Source: Agromyces albus (GTDB lineage Bacteria > Actinomycetota > Actinomycetes > Actinomycetales > Microbacteriaceae). Taken from it: a stretch of DNA of 64,000 nt. The notes below the pieces were generated by a model, which had not been told where the DNA came from, ran no database searches, and saw nothing but the letters and a program-made list of their open reading frames with translations. The stretch covers positions 1 through 64,000 of the forward strand of contig NZ_SDPN01000003.1 of the NCBI RefSeq assembly GCF_004134825.1, written 5' to 3'. A program made the translations under genes and the position numbers. Shown here piece by piece: positions 35,573 to 44,548 of the stretch (within the stretch, counting starts at the first letter, position 1; each line of letters begins with the position of its first letter).

Positions 35573-36526
35573 GTGTCGCACTCCCCGGCGCTCAGCGCCG
35601 AGCGCTCCTCCGCACCACCGCATCGCCATTCGAGCACGTCCCGACGCAAGCAGAACATCGCCGCGTACCTGTTCGTCCTGCCGTTCTTCGTCGTGTTCAT
35701 CGCGATGCTCATCGTGCCCCTCGTCTACTCGGGATACCTGAGCCTCTTCGAGAGCAAGCTCATCGGCGGCGAGGTCTTCGCGGGGCTCGCCAACTACGTC
35801 CGCGCGCTGCAGGACTCCGCGTTCCTCGCGAGCATCGGCCGCATGGGGCTGTTCTTCATCGTCCAGGTGCCGATCATGCTCGGCCTGGCGTTGTTCTTCG
35901 CCCTCGCGCTCGACAGCGGCCGTGCCCGTGGGGCTCGCGGCGCTCGCCTCCTGATCTTCATGCCCTATGCCGTGCCCGCCGTGGTCGCAACGCTCATGTG
36001 GGGCTACCTGTACGGACCCGACTTCGGACCGATCGCCCAGATCGCCCGCGCGGTGGGGCTCGGCACACCCGAGTTCCTGTCGCCCGAGAACATCCTCGGC
36101 TCGATGATGAACATCGTCACGTGGGAGTTCGTCGGCTACAACATGATCATCTTGTACGCAGCCCTGCGCTCGATCCCCGGCGAGCTCTACGAGGCGGCGG
36201 AGATCGACGGCGCCGGTCAGTTCCGCATCGCGTGGAGCGTGAAGATCCCGGCCATCCGCCCGGCGATCCTGCTGACGGTGATCTTCTCGATCATCGGCAC
36301 GTTCCAGCTCTTCGCCGAGCCGAGCCTGCTGAACACGATCGCGCCCGATGCGATCACGAACTCGTTCACGCCGAACTACTACGCCTACAACCTCGCGTTC
36401 ATCAACCAGGAACTGAACTACGCGGCCGCCATCGCCTTCCTCCTCGGGATCTTCATCGCGATCGTGTCGTACATCGTGCAGCTCAGTACGCAACAACGCG
36501 AACGTCGCGAGAGGACTACATCATGA
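35573..36526 (+). CDS. Sugar ABC transporter permease (MalF type)
   Basis: A 317-residue permease with six helices. The EAA loop is ELYEAAEIDGAGQFRIAWSVKIPAIRPAIL. The GTG at 35573 has AGAGAAGGGA before it. The stop overlaps the next start by four bases (ATGA). Confidence 0.94.
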   Translation: MSHSPALSAERSSAPPHRHSSTSRRKQNIAAYLFVLPFFVVFIAMLIVPLVYSGYLSLFESKLIGGEVFAGLANYVRALQDSAFLASIGRMGLFFIVQVPIMLGLALFFALALDSGRARGARGARLLIFMPYAVPAVVATLMWGYLYGPDFGPIAQIARAVGLGTPEFLSPENILGSMMNIVTWEFVGYNMIILYAALRSIPGELYEAAEIDGAGQFRIAWSVKIPAIRPAILLTVIFSIIGTFQLFAEPSLLNTIAPDAITNSFTPNYYAYNLAFINQELNYAAAIAFLLGIFIAIVSYIVQLSTQQRERRERTTS

Positions 36527-37449
36527 CCTCGATCGACACTCGCGCCTCGGTCACCATCGGAGAGGTCACGAGCCCCCGCCGTACCAGGCGCGGCTACGCC
36601 CCCGAGCGACGACGGAGCCTGCTGCTCACGGTGCTGCTGTGGCTGTGCGTGCTGTACTTCGTGCTGCCGCTGTGGTGGCTCCTCGTCGCGGCGACGAAGG
36701 ACAACTCCGGGCTGTTCTCGACCTTCGGCCTCTGGTTCGGCGGGGACTTCTCGCTCTTCGAGAATCTGCAAACGCTGTTCACCATCCGTGGCGGAATCTT
36801 CTCGCGCTGGCTCATCAACACGGTGATCTACTCGGTCGCCTCCGCAGCCGGTGCCACGCTCCTGGCCACGATGGCCGGCTACGCGTTCGCCAAGTACGAC
36901 TTCCCCGGGAGCAAGGCGCTCTTCAGCGTGACGCTCGGCGCGATCATGATCCCGCTCACGGCGCTGGCCCTTCCGACGTACCTGCTGTTCTCGAACGCCG
37001 GACTCACCGACACGCCTTGGGCGATCATCGTCCCCTCGCTCGTGAGCCCGTTCGGCGTGTACCTCATGCGGGTCTACGCGGCCGACGCGATCCCGACCGA
37101 GCTCATCGAGGCGGCTCGGGTCGACGGCGCCGGCGAGTTCCGCATCTTCTGGCAGGTGGGTCTGCGCCTGCTCGGCCCTGGTCTCGTCACGGTGTTTCTC
37201 TTCTCGCTCGTCGCGACGTGGAACAACTACTTCCTGCCGCTCATCATGCTGAACAGCTCGGAGCTCTACCCGATCACGGTCGGCCTCGCGCAGATCCAGG
37301 CGGCGGCCTCGGCCGGAGGCGGCTCGCAAGCGCTGTTCTCCACGGTCACGACCGGGTCGTTCGTGGCCGTGCTCCCGCTGATCATCGCCTTCCTGTTCCT
37401 GCAGCGGTACTGGCAGAGCGGGCTCGCCACGGGAAGCGTGAAGGGATGA
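36523..37449 (+). CDS. Sugar ABC transporter permease (MalG type)
   Basis: A 308-residue permease. The cytosolic N-terminus is rich in Arg (RRTRRGYAPERRRS), followed by six helices and the EAA loop ELIEAARVDGAGEFRIFWQVGLRLLGPG. It closes the operon; no ATPase gene is present and a GGATGC hairpin follows the stop. Confidence 0.94.
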   Translation: MTSIDTRASVTIGEVTSPRRTRRGYAPERRRSLLLTVLLWLCVLYFVLPLWWLLVAATKDNSGLFSTFGLWFGGDFSLFENLQTLFTIRGGIFSRWLINTVIYSVASAAGATLLATMAGYAFAKYDFPGSKALFSVTLGAIMIPLTALALPTYLLFSNAGLTDTPWAIIVPSLVSPFGVYLMRVYAADAIPTELIEAARVDGAGEFRIFWQVGLRLLGPGLVTVFLFSLVATWNNYFLPLIMLNSSELYPITVGLAQIQAAASAGGGSQALFSTVTTGSFVAVLPLIIAFLFLQRYWQSGLATGSVKG

Positions 37450-37468
37450 CGATCTCGTAGGGCGGCGT

Positions 37469-37496
37469 GCCGCATCCGTCGTGTGGCGGATGCGGC
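37469..37496. terminator. GGATGC hairpin between convergent genes
   Basis: GCCGCATCCG and CGGATGCGGC pair perfectly around an eight-base loop, between the permease and ppk2 stops. It can end both transcripts. Confidence 0.65.
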
Positions 37497-37513
37497 ATCC
37501 GTCGAGAGTCGCG

Positions 37514-38371
37514 TCAGCTCGCCGCGAGGCGCGCCTTCTGCTCAGCCACGTCGTAGTCGGCGACCGGCCACTCGAGCTGCATCGCTTCGAGCGCCTCGAT
37601 CAGCAGGTGCTGCACGGCGAGCCGCGCGTACCACTTGCGGTCGGCCGGAATCACGTACCACGGCGCGTTCGGGGTCGCCGTCCGGTCGAACGCCGTCTGG
37701 AACGCCTCCATGTACTTCGGCCCGAGCAGTCGCTCGTCGATGTCGGCGGGGTTGAACTTCCAATGCTTCTTCCGCCGGTCGAGGCGCGCCTGCAGCCGGG
37801 CCTTCTGCTCGTCGGGCGAGATGTGCAGCATGACTTTCATGATGGCGATGCCGGATGCCGCGAGCTCGGCCTCGAACGAGTTGATCGCGCCGTAGCGACG
37901 CTCGATCTCTTCAGGCGGCGCGAGCTCGCGCACCTTGCCGATGAGCACGTCTTCATAGTGCGAGCGATCGAAGACGCCGATCATGCCGGGCCCGGGAACC
38001 TCCTTGCGGATGCGCCAGAGGAAGTCGTGCTCGAGCTCTTCAGGTGTGGGCTTCTTGAACGCGGTGAGGTGCACGCCCTGCGGATCGACCGACCCCATGA
38101 CGTGCTTGACGATGCCGCCCTTGCCTGCGGTGTCGAGGGCCTGCAGCACGATGAGGACCCGGCGCTCGTCGTCGCCCATGCGGCTGTTGGCGAAGAGCTG
38201 CTCCTGCAGTTCCGCGAAGATGTGCGCTCCTTCGGCCAGCGCCCTGACGCCGGCAGCCTTGTCGCCGTCGAATCCGGGATGCGAGCGCGGGTCGACGTCG
38301 GCGAGCCGGAACCCCTCGCGCACTCGCAGCAACTCGCTCGGATCCGCGGTCCAGTACGACTCCCGGCTCAT
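37514..38371 (-). CDS. ppk2: Polyphosphate kinase 2 family protein
   Basis: A 285-residue P-loop kinase that transfers phosphate between polyphosphate and nucleotides. Walker A: LQALDTAGKGGIVKHVMGSVDPQGV. Walker B: VFDRSHYEDVL. The lid is RRKKHWKFNPADI. Length fits single-domain PPK2. I start at the ATG at 38371 after GAGGGGAGCG; the long upstream frame belongs to menD in another phase. It may make ADP/ATP or GTP from polyphosphate; the sub-class was not resolved. Confidence 0.92.
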   Translation of the reverse strand: MSRESYWTADPSELLRVREGFRLADVDPRSHPGFDGDKAAGVRALAEGAHIFAELQEQLFANSRMGDDERRVLIVLQALDTAGKGGIVKHVMGSVDPQGVHLTAFKKPTPEELEHDFLWRIRKEVPGPGMIGVFDRSHYEDVLIGKVRELAPPEEIERRYGAINSFEAELAASGIAIMKVMLHISPDEQKARLQARLDRRKKHWKFNPADIDERLLGPKYMEAFQTAFDRTATPNAPWYVIPADRKWYARLAVQHLLIEALEAMQLEWPVADYDVAEQKARLAAS

Positions 38372-38460
38372 GCCACGCTCCCCTCGGCGACGGGCAACAT
38401 CGCACACGTCAATCCTGCCCACCGGCGGCACCGCGAACAAGGGCCCGCGCGGCGGGCGGC

Positions 38461-40320
38461 TCAGCGCGGCAGCGGCACCTCGAGTAGCTGCGGGCCGTCG
38501 ATGCCGCCCGTGAGCGCCTCGTCGAGTTCGCCGCGCGTCGTCACGCGCGCATAGCCCCAGCCGTATGCGGCGGCGAGCGATGCGAAGTCCACGTGCTGCG
38601 GGGTGAACTGCACCCGGTCGAACGCCTCGGGCGGCGCCGAGCCGGCCACCTCGAGTGCGTCGAAGATCGAGCCGCCGCCGTCGTTGCCGACGATGAGCTG
38701 CAGTCGCGGCATCCGCTCTCCGGCGCCGAGGAGCAGCGAGCCGACATCGTGCAGCAGGGTGAGGTCGCCGATGAGGGCGCGGGTGACACCGGCGTGGGTG
38801 GTTACGGATGCCGCGGCATCGACGTCGGCGCCCGGCGGCGCCACCTGGCTCGCGATCGCGATGCCGAGCGCGGTGGCGACAGTGCCGTCGATTCCCGCGA
38901 GACCGCGATTGGCGTGCACGGTGATGCGTCGGCCCGGCACGGCGCGATCGGCGTCGCGGATCAGCCGAGACGCGCCGAACACGAGCCGGTCGTGGGGCCA
39001 GGTCGCGGCCCACACGGCGTCGACGAGCGCGCGGCGCGTGATCGGCGCGCGCACCGAGGCGAGTTGGGCGCGCATGTAGTCGCGTTGGGCGGCGAAGTCG
39101 GCGACGTGTCCGTGCTCGCCGATGCCGCTCTGCGACGGCCCGGCCTGCGGCAGGCCCGCCTCGACGAGCGTGCGGCTCGCGTGCACCCAGCGTCCCACCC
39201 AGGCGCGTTCCTCTGCGGACGGCGGATGCTCCTCGGCGCGCACCGCGCGCTCGAACCGCCGCACCCGGCGCCCGGGGTCGAACCACTCGATGCCCGAGGG
39301 CGCGACGGCGATCGTCTCGACGCCCTCGCGCTGCACGAGCGCGGGCACCTCTCGGGAGAGCGTCGGATGCCCGAACACGACGACCCGCTCGACGAGGTCG
39401 CCGAAGCCCGGCTCGGCCAGGAGCTCCCGGTAGGCCACGACGAGATTCGGGCCGAAGTGCGCGCCGCTCGTGACCTCGGCGAGAAGCGGCCAGCCGCCGG
39501 CGCGAGCGAACTCCTCGGCGACTGCTCCGGCACCGGCGCCGGCGACCACCACCGTCGGGGGTCCGGGCTCGATGAGCGCAGCATGGTCGCGGTCGCGGTC
39601 GCGGTCGCGGTCGCTGTCGCGCTCGCTGTCGCCGGCCAGCGACGCCCGACTCATGCCGCTCGCGGCATCCTCACGCACCGCCGACTCATCACCGAGCAGC
39701 ATCCGCTCGTCAAGCGTGACCGCGGCCGACAGCGGCTCGCGAAGCTGGAGGTTCAGGTGCACGGGACCGGGCCCCGGATGCGGCACGAACGCCCCGGAAT
39801 CGTCGTGACCGAGTGCTGCGGCGACGGCCTCGCGGGCGAGGCGCACTGCGGCATCCGTCTCGCCCGGCGCGCCCTCGGGAGCCGCGGCGTCGCGTTCGAG
39901 CCGCACCGCACCCGCGAAGATGCCGGGCTGCATCGTGGTCTGGTTCGAGCGGATGCCTCGGAGCTCGGCCGGCCGATCGGCCGAGAGCACGATGAGCGGG
40001 ACCCCAGAGTGATGGGCTTCGAGCACCGCAGGATGCAGGTTCGCGACCGCGGTGCCCGACGTCGTCACGACGAGGGTCGGACGACCCGACTCGACGGCGA
40101 GACCGAGGGCGAGGAAGGCCGCGCCGCGCTCGTCGATGCGCACGTGCAGCCGGATGGCGCCGGCGCGCTCGAACTCGGCCGCGGCGAGCGCGAGCGCCTG
40201 CGACCGCGAGCCGGGGGCGACCACGACATCGATGACGCCGGCCCGTACGAACGAAGCGAACAACGCCATGGTGGCGTCGCTCGCGGGACTTCTCCGGCGC
40301 TCGGGCGCCGGTTCAGCCAT
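38461..40320 (-). CDS. menD: SEPHCHC synthase (MenD)
   Basis: A 619-residue thiamine-diphosphate enzyme that joins 2-oxoglutarate to isochorismate. The N-terminal ThDP fold reads [76 protein letters not shown] and [10 protein letters not shown]. The C-terminal ThDP site is [18 protein letters not shown] followed by [13 protein letters not shown]. An (Asp-Arg)n spacer sits near residue 240. It probably starts at 40320, overlapping the upstream stop by eight bases; the ATG at 40269 is the alternative. Confidence 0.94.
   Translation of the reverse strand: MAEPAPERRRSPASDATMALFASFVRAGVIDVVVAPGSRSQALALAAAEFERAGAIRLHVRIDERGAAFLALGLAVESGRPTLVVTTSGTAVANLHPAVLEAHHSGVPLIVLSADRPAELRGIRSNQTTMQPGIFAGAVRLERDAAAPEGAPGETDAAVRLAREAVAAALGHDDSGAFVPHPGPGPVHLNLQLREPLSAAVTLDERMLLGDESAVREDAASGMSRASLAGDSERDSDRDRDRDRDHAALIEPGPPTVVVAGAGAGAVAEEFARAGGWPLLAEVTSGAHFGPNLVVAYRELLAEPGFGDLVERVVVFGHPTLSREVPALVQREGVETIAVAPSGIEWFDPGRRVRRFERAVRAEEHPPSAEERAWVGRWVHASRTLVEAGLPQAGPSQSGIGEHGHVADFAAQRDYMRAQLASVRAPITRRALVDAVWAATWPHDRLVFGASRLIRDADRAVPGRRITVHANRGLAGIDGTVATALGIAIASQVAPPGADVDAAASVTTHAGVTRALIGDLTLLHDVGSLLLGAGERMPRLQLIVGNDGGGSIFDALEVAGSAPPEAFDRVQFTPQHVDFASLAAAYGWGYARVTTRGELDEALTGGIDGPQLLEVPLPR
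39585..39632. repeat. Hexamer repeat GGTCGC inside menD
   Basis: Five perfect and three degenerate units encode an Asp-Arg/Ser dipeptide run in a linker of MenD. Repeat number can change without a frameshift. Confidence 0.85.
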
Positions 40321-40777
40321 TCGGGCGACCGGATGGGCCGGACTCACCCGGCGTCTCTGGGGTATCGGGGCGCTGGCTCTCGGTGCCGAGCGTGTCGTCG
40401 CCGGCCTCGGTGCCGCCCGTGCCGCCCGCGCCGCCCTTGCCGCCCGCCCCGGAGTCGTCGTCGAGCTCGGCGAGCTCCTGCTCGAGCCGGCGGATGCGCT
40501 CGTCTTGCGCGGCGTCGTTCTGGAGACGGCGCAGGAAATCGGTGTCGTCGTCGGGGGCCACCTCGCGACTCCGGCCGGCGGGGATTCTGCCGACACGACC
40601 TCGCCCGATGAGGAACCACAGCACCGCGCCGATGACGGGCACGAACAGGATCACGACGATCCACCAGCCCCGGCTGAGCCCGCGAATGCGCGAGCGATCG
40701 AAGAACGCGCAGTCGGCGACGGCGTAGACCATGAAGATCACGGCGGCGACGCCGAGTCCGAAAAGCAGCCGGGCCAT
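40313..40777 (-). CDS. PLDc_N domain small membrane protein
   Basis: A 154-residue protein. Two helices with the motif [37 protein letters not shown] define the phospholipase D N-terminal (PLDc_N) membrane domain. A coiled-coil ([26 protein letters not shown]) and a Gly/Thr-rich tail follow, but no PLD catalytic part. The function is unknown. The ATG at 40777 is preferred because the -10 box is exactly six bases away. Confidence 0.87.
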   Translation of the reverse strand: MARLLFGLGVAAVIFMVYAVADCAFFDRSRIRGLSRGWWIVVILFVPVIGAVLWFLIGRGRVGRIPAGRSREVAPDDDTDFLRRLQNDAAQDERIRRLEQELAELDDDSGAGGKGGAGGTGGTEAGDDTLGTESQRPDTPETPGESGPSGRPNG

Positions 40778-40783
40778 GACCAC

Positions 40784-40789
40784 AGTCTA
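40784..40789 (-). promoter_or_regulatory. -10 box, leaderless start of PLDc_N gene
   Basis: TAGACT on the minus strand, six bases from the ATG at 40777. Confidence 0.5.
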
Positions 40790-40837
40790 GGCGCGTCGTG
40801 CTGCACTAGGGCTGGGAGACTCCACAGGCGTCACGCC

Positions 40838-40843
40838 TACACT
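40838..40843 (+). promoter_or_regulatory. -10 box of DUF4229 gene
   Basis: TACACT lies six bases before the GTG at 40850 and three before the ATG at 40847, so the leaderless start may be the GTG. Confidence 0.45.
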
Positions 40844-40846
40844 GGC

Positions 40847-41158
40847 ATGGTGAAATCCGTGCCCGTCTGGATCTGGTACACCCTGTTGCGCATCGCACTG
40901 TTCGCCGTGCCGCTCGCGGTGTTGCTCCTCGCCGGCGTGACCCCATGGATCGCCGCGTTCGTGGCGGCGGTCTTCGGGCTCAGCGCCTCGCTGCTGTTCC
41001 TGCGGCGCGCGCGCGAATCGATCTCGAGCGACCTCTACCGGGCGCGCCACCGTGAGCAGCCGGTCACGAGAGACGATGACGACGCGGAGGATGCCGCGGT
41101 CGAGGCATCCGTTCGCCAGCCGTCGCCACAGCGGTCAGAGCGCGAAGACGAGTCCTAG
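40847..41158 (+). CDS. DUF4229 membrane protein
   Basis: A 103-residue protein with two adjoining membrane helices (residues about 8-50) and FLRRARESISSDLYRARHR, the DUF4229 signature. An acidic tail follows. It is commonly found among men genes of actinobacteria; the role is unknown. It is divergent from the PLDc_N gene, and its last 24 bases overlap the end of menA on the other strand. Confidence 0.85.
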   Translation: MVKSVPVWIWYTLLRIALFAVPLAVLLLAGVTPWIAAFVAAVFGLSASLLFLRRARESISSDLYRARHREQPVTRDDDDAEDAAVEASVRQPSPQRSEREDES

Positions 41159-42244
41159 CCCGACGCCGTAGAGCAGCGCCGTGAGGCTCGCGAGTTGCAG
41201 CGCGGTGAGCAGTTCGCGCGGCGTCTTGCCCCACAGCACGATCACGCACGCGGGCAGCGCCGCGAGCAGCGCGAAGAACACGAGGGTGGCCGTTGGGTAC
41301 AGGAACGCCCAGAAGAAGACGATGCCGAACGGCGCGAGCATGAAGATCGCGAAGAGGATGCGCCCCGCGAGCGGGCCGACGAGCACCGCGAGGGTGCGCT
41401 TGCCCGCCGCCTTGTCTTGCACGACATCGCGCAGGTTGTTGGCCATGAGCACGGCACACGCGATGAGGCCCACGCCCACTCCGCCGAGCCACGCCTCGAG
41501 GTTGACGGTGAGGGCCTGCACGAAAGCCGAGCCCGCGGTGGCGACGAGGCCGAAGAAGACGAAGACGAACAACTCGCCGAGGCCGTAGTAGCCATACGGA
41601 TGCCGCCCGCCCGTGTAGAACCACGCTGCGACGATCGCCGCCGCGCCCACCGCGAGCAACCACCACTGGCCGGTCACGATCGTGAGCGCGAGCCCGGCGA
41701 GCGCCGCGAGCGTGAAGAAGCTCAGCGCGACGGCGAGCACGTGCCTCGGCTTCGCCGCACCCGAGGCGGTGAGCCGTGCAGGGCCGACGCGATGGTCGTC
41801 GGTGCCGCGCACCCCGTCGGAGTAGTCGTTCGCGTAGTTCACGCCGATCTGCAGCGCGAGGGCGACGACGAGGGCGAGCACGGCGCGAGCCGGATGCCAC
41901 GGCCCGTCGGCGATCGCGACGACACCGGCTCCCGTGCCCAGGGCGACGGGTGCGATCGCGAGCGGGAGGGTGCGCAAGCGCGCTCCCGCGATCCAGTCGC
42001 CCGCGGTCGCCGGACGCGGGGGCGGCTTGGGATTGCCTCGCGCGGCTTTCGCCGGGTTGCCCGACCGGCTGCGCGGCGATGCCTTCGGCGCTGAGTCGTT
42101 CTGCGCCTTCCTGGCGGAGCCGTTCGTCGCCTTCGGAGCAGAGCCGTTCGCTTCCTTCGGCGCGGAGCCCTTCTTCGCGCGAGCTGCCTCACGCTTCGCG
42201 AGCTCGTCGGCGGGGTTCAATCTCTGGGGTTTCGGGCGGGCCAC
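41135..42244 (-). CDS. menA: 1,4-dihydroxy-2-naphthoate polyprenyltransferase
   Basis: A 369-residue UbiA-family membrane enzyme adding the prenyl tail. First Asp motif NYANDYSDGVRGTDDHRVGPARL, second NNLRDVVQDKAAGKRTLAVLVG. About eight to nine helices are present. A 75-residue N-terminal extension carries four degenerate copies of an eight-residue GSAPKEAN-like unit before the usual WIAGARLRTLPLAIAPVALGT start; it is not needed by the family and is rich in Lys/Ala/Ser. The GTG start is placed by the -10 box. Confidence 0.95.
   Translation of the reverse strand: MARPKPQRLNPADELAKREAARAKKGSAPKEANGSAPKATNGSARKAQNDSAPKASPRSRSGNPAKAARGNPKPPPRPATAGDWIAGARLRTLPLAIAPVALGTGAGVVAIADGPWHPARAVLALVVALALQIGVNYANDYSDGVRGTDDHRVGPARLTASGAAKPRHVLAVALSFFTLAALAGLALTIVTGQWWLLAVGAAAIVAAWFYTGGRHPYGYYGLGELFVFVFFGLVATAGSAFVQALTVNLEAWLGGVGVGLIACAVLMANNLRDVVQDKAAGKRTLAVLVGPLAGRILFAIFMLAPFGIVFFWAFLYPTATLVFFALLAALPACVIVLWGKTPRELLTALQLASLTALLYGVGLGLVFAL
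42074..42169. repeat. Four 24-bp units in the menA leader region
   Basis: They encode GSAPKEAN, GSAPKATN, GSARKAQN and DSAPKASP at residues 26-57 of MenA. Confidence 0.7.
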
Positions 42245-42250
42245 GCCACC

Positions 42251-42256
42251 ATGCTA
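42251..42256 (-). promoter_or_regulatory. -10 box, leaderless start of menA
   Basis: TAGCAT on the minus strand, six bases from the GTG at 42244. Confidence 0.5.
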
Positions 42257-42257
42257 G

Positions 42258-43508
42258 TCAGATGCGGGACGGCGGCGGTGGCGACTCGGCATCGGCGCTC
42301 GCGCTGGCGCGCTCACGGTCGCGGTCGCGCTCGAGGAGCACCGCGAGGGTCTGAAGATCGGGCTTGCCCGAGTCGAGGCTCGGCAGCTCGTCGACGAAGA
42401 GGAGCCTGGCCGGGCGGGCGGCGGGCGTGAGCCCCGCGGCATCGGTCGCGGCGGCGAGGATGCCGAGGGCATCGTGGGCTGCTGCGGCATCCGTCTCGGG
42501 AGCCACCACCGCCGCCCGCTCGCCCCACTCAAGGTCTTCGACCCGCAGCACGACGGCGTGCTCGAAACCCGGCACGGCGCGCACGGCGCGTTCGACCTCG
42601 CCGAGCACGACCTTGACGCCGCCGGAGATGATGACGTCGTCGGCACGTCCGGTGATCAGGAGGCGTCCGTCGTCGTCGTCGATAGAGCCGAGATCGCCCG
42701 TGCGGTACCAGCGGTTGCCGGCGGCATCCGTCGTGAACGCCGCCTCGGTGAGCTCTGCGTCGCCGAGATACTCCTCGGCGAGCATCGGGCCCGAGAGCTC
42801 CACCACGCCGTCGACGATGCGCACACCGACGTTCTCGAGGGGCCGGCCGTCGTAGACGCATCCGCCCGCCGTCTCGGTCGAGCCGTAGGTGCGCGTGACG
42901 AGCGCGCCCATGGCGCACGCGCGTTCGACGAGGCCCGTCGGCGCAGACTGGCCGCCGACGAGGATGCGGTCGTAGGAGCGCATCGCCTCCGCCACGGCGG
43001 GATCGGTCTCGGCGGCGTCGACGAGCCGCGCGAGCTGCACGGGCACGAGCGACGTGAAGCGAAGGCCGGCCGGGTCGAGTCGGGCGGATGCCGCGGCGAA
43101 CGCGACGGGATCGAAGCCCCCGCCCTCGAGCACGACGGGAGTGGTGCCCGCGATGATCGACCGGACCAGCACCTGGGCGCCCGCGATGTAGTGCGTCGGC
43201 AGGGCGAGCAGCCACTGCCCGTGGCCGCCGAGCTCGCGCATCACCGACCGCGCGCTCAATCGCAGCGCCTCGGACGAGAGTGCGACGCGCTTCGGCGAGG
43301 CCGTCGACCCGCTCGTCTCGATGACGAGCGCGATGCCCTCGGGCTCCAGCGAGACGACCGGGTCGGCGGGAACGCGCTCACGGGGCAGCGGCAGCACGGG
43401 CATGGCGTCGAGCAGCACGGCGTCGCGCAGTTGCGCGGTGAGCGCGGGAAGGTCGTCGGACGCCACCGCGAGGAGGGGCCAGCTGCCCCGAGCGCTCAGA
43501 AGTGCCAT
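42258..43508 (-). CDS. menE: o-Succinylbenzoate-CoA ligase
   Basis: A 416-residue AMP-forming acyl-CoA ligase. The P-loop is IETSGSTASPKRVALSS, followed by GALVTRTYGSTETAGGCVYDG, WYRTGDLGSIDDDDGRLLITGRADDVIISGGVKV and a final Lys in LDSGKPDL. It is shorter at the N-terminus than many MenE proteins. The C-terminus ends in an RDRDRERASASADAE tail. The start overlaps the menB stop by 13 bases, so it is translated from the menB message. Confidence 0.93.
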   Translation of the reverse strand: MALLSARGSWPLLAVASDDLPALTAQLRDAVLLDAMPVLPLPRERVPADPVVSLEPEGIALVIETSGSTASPKRVALSSEALRLSARSVMRELGGHGQWLLALPTHYIAGAQVLVRSIIAGTTPVVLEGGGFDPVAFAAASARLDPAGLRFTSLVPVQLARLVDAAETDPAVAEAMRSYDRILVGGQSAPTGLVERACAMGALVTRTYGSTETAGGCVYDGRPLENVGVRIVDGVVELSGPMLAEEYLGDAELTEAAFTTDAAGNRWYRTGDLGSIDDDDGRLLITGRADDVIISGGVKVVLGEVERAVRAVPGFEHAVVLRVEDLEWGERAAVVAPETDAAAAHDALGILAAATDAAGLTPAARPARLLFVDELPSLDSGKPDLQTLAVLLERDRDRERASASADAESPPPPSRI

Positions 43509-44506
43509 GGGTACGGCCCCCAGTCAGGTTCGCGCTTCTCGAGGAACGCATCGCGGCCCTCGACCGCCTCATCGGTGCCGTACGCGAGGCGCGTCGCCTC
43601 GCCGGCGAAGACCTGCTGCCCCATCATGCCGTCATCGACCGCGTTGAAGGCGAACTTCAGCATGCGGATCGCCGTCGGCGACTTGGTGAGGATGGTGCGT
43701 GCCATGGCGATCGCCTCGCGCTCGAGTTCGGCGTGCGCCACCACGCGGTTCACGGCGCCCATCTCGTACGCGCGCTCGGCCGAGTACTCCTCGGCGAGGA
43801 AGAACACCTCGCGGGCGAACTTCTGTCCGATCTGCCGCGCGAAGTAGGCACTGCCGTAGCCGGCGTCGAAGCTGCCGACGTCGGCATCCGTCTGCTTGAA
43901 CCGGCCGTGCTCGCGGCTCGCGATCGTGAGGTCGCAGACGACGTGGAGCGAGTGGCCGCCGCCCGCCGCCCAGCCCGGCACGACCGCGATGACGACCTTC
44001 GGCATGAAGCGGATGAGGCGCTGCACCTCGAGGATGTGCAGGCGGCCGAGGCCCGTGCCCGCCGGTGGTTGAGTAGGCAGCGAAGCAGCCGTATCGAAAC
44101 CACCAGCGGATTCGTCGTTCGCGGTGGCCTCGATACGCGTCGCCTCTGGCGGCGCTACTCGACCACCGGGCTCCTCGTACTTGTACCCGTCTCGGCCGCG
44201 AATCCTCTGGTCGCCGCCCGAGCAGAACGCCCAGCCGCCGTCTTTCTCGCTCGGCCCGTTGCCCGTGAGCAGCACCACCCCGATACGGGGATCGATGCGT
44301 GCGTGCTCGAGCGCCCGGTAGAGCTCATCGACGGTGTGCGGGCGGAACGCGTTGCGCACCTCAGGCCGGTCGAATGCGATGCGGGCGATGCGGCCGTCGA
44401 GCGAGTGGTGGTAGGTGATGTCGGAGAAACCGGATGATCCGGTGACGCCGGGCGCGGCATCCGTCCACTCGTTCGCATCGAACAGTTCGGATACCTCGGG
44501 CGCCAT
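43496..44506 (-). CDS. menB: 1,4-dihydroxy-2-naphthoyl-CoA synthase
   Basis: A 336-residue crotonase-fold enzyme cyclising o-succinylbenzoyl-CoA. Oxyanion and active-site segments are GWAFCSGGDQRIRGRDGYKY, VVIAVVPGWAAGGGHSLHVVCDLTIASREHGRFKQTDADVGSFDAGYGSAYFARQ, and the ending AVEGRDAFLEKREPDW. Residues about 113-151 are an extra segment encoded by an inverted pair of palindromic repeats, placed in the loop after YKYEE. In other MenB proteins this loop is shorter and flexible, so the enzyme should still fold. The start is fixed by the -10 box. Confidence 0.94.
   Translation of the reverse strand: MAPEVSELFDANEWTDAAPGVTGSSGFSDITYHHSLDGRIARIAFDRPEVRNAFRPHTVDELYRALEHARIDPRIGVVLLTGNGPSEKDGGWAFCSGGDQRIRGRDGYKYEEPGGRVAPPEATRIEATANDESAGGFDTAASLPTQPPAGTGLGRLHILEVQRLIRFMPKVVIAVVPGWAAGGGHSLHVVCDLTIASREHGRFKQTDADVGSFDAGYGSAYFARQIGQKFAREVFFLAEEYSAERAYEMGAVNRVVAHAELEREAIAMARTILTKSPTAIRMLKFAFNAVDDGMMGQQVFAGEATRLAYGTDEAVEGRDAFLEKREPDWGPYPWHF
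44064..44104. repeat. Palindromic repeat A inside menB
   Basis: Begins GGTGGTTGAGTAGG and ends GTATCGAAACCACC, with GGTGGTT/AACCACC outer arms. Confidence 0.85.
44123..44167. repeat. Palindromic repeat B inside menB, inverted
   Basis: On the minus strand it begins GGTGGTCGAGTAGCG and ends CGTATCGAGGCCACC, so it is a diverged inverted copy of repeat A, 18 bases away. Confidence 0.85.
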
Positions 44507-44512
44507 GCGCCC

Positions 44513-44518
44513 AGCCTA
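44513..44518 (-). promoter_or_regulatory. -10 box, leaderless start of menB
   Basis: TAGGCT on the minus strand, six bases from the ATG at 44506. Confidence 0.55.
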
Positions 44519-44548
44519 TTCCGCGGCGGCGTTCGCGACGTCGGCGAT

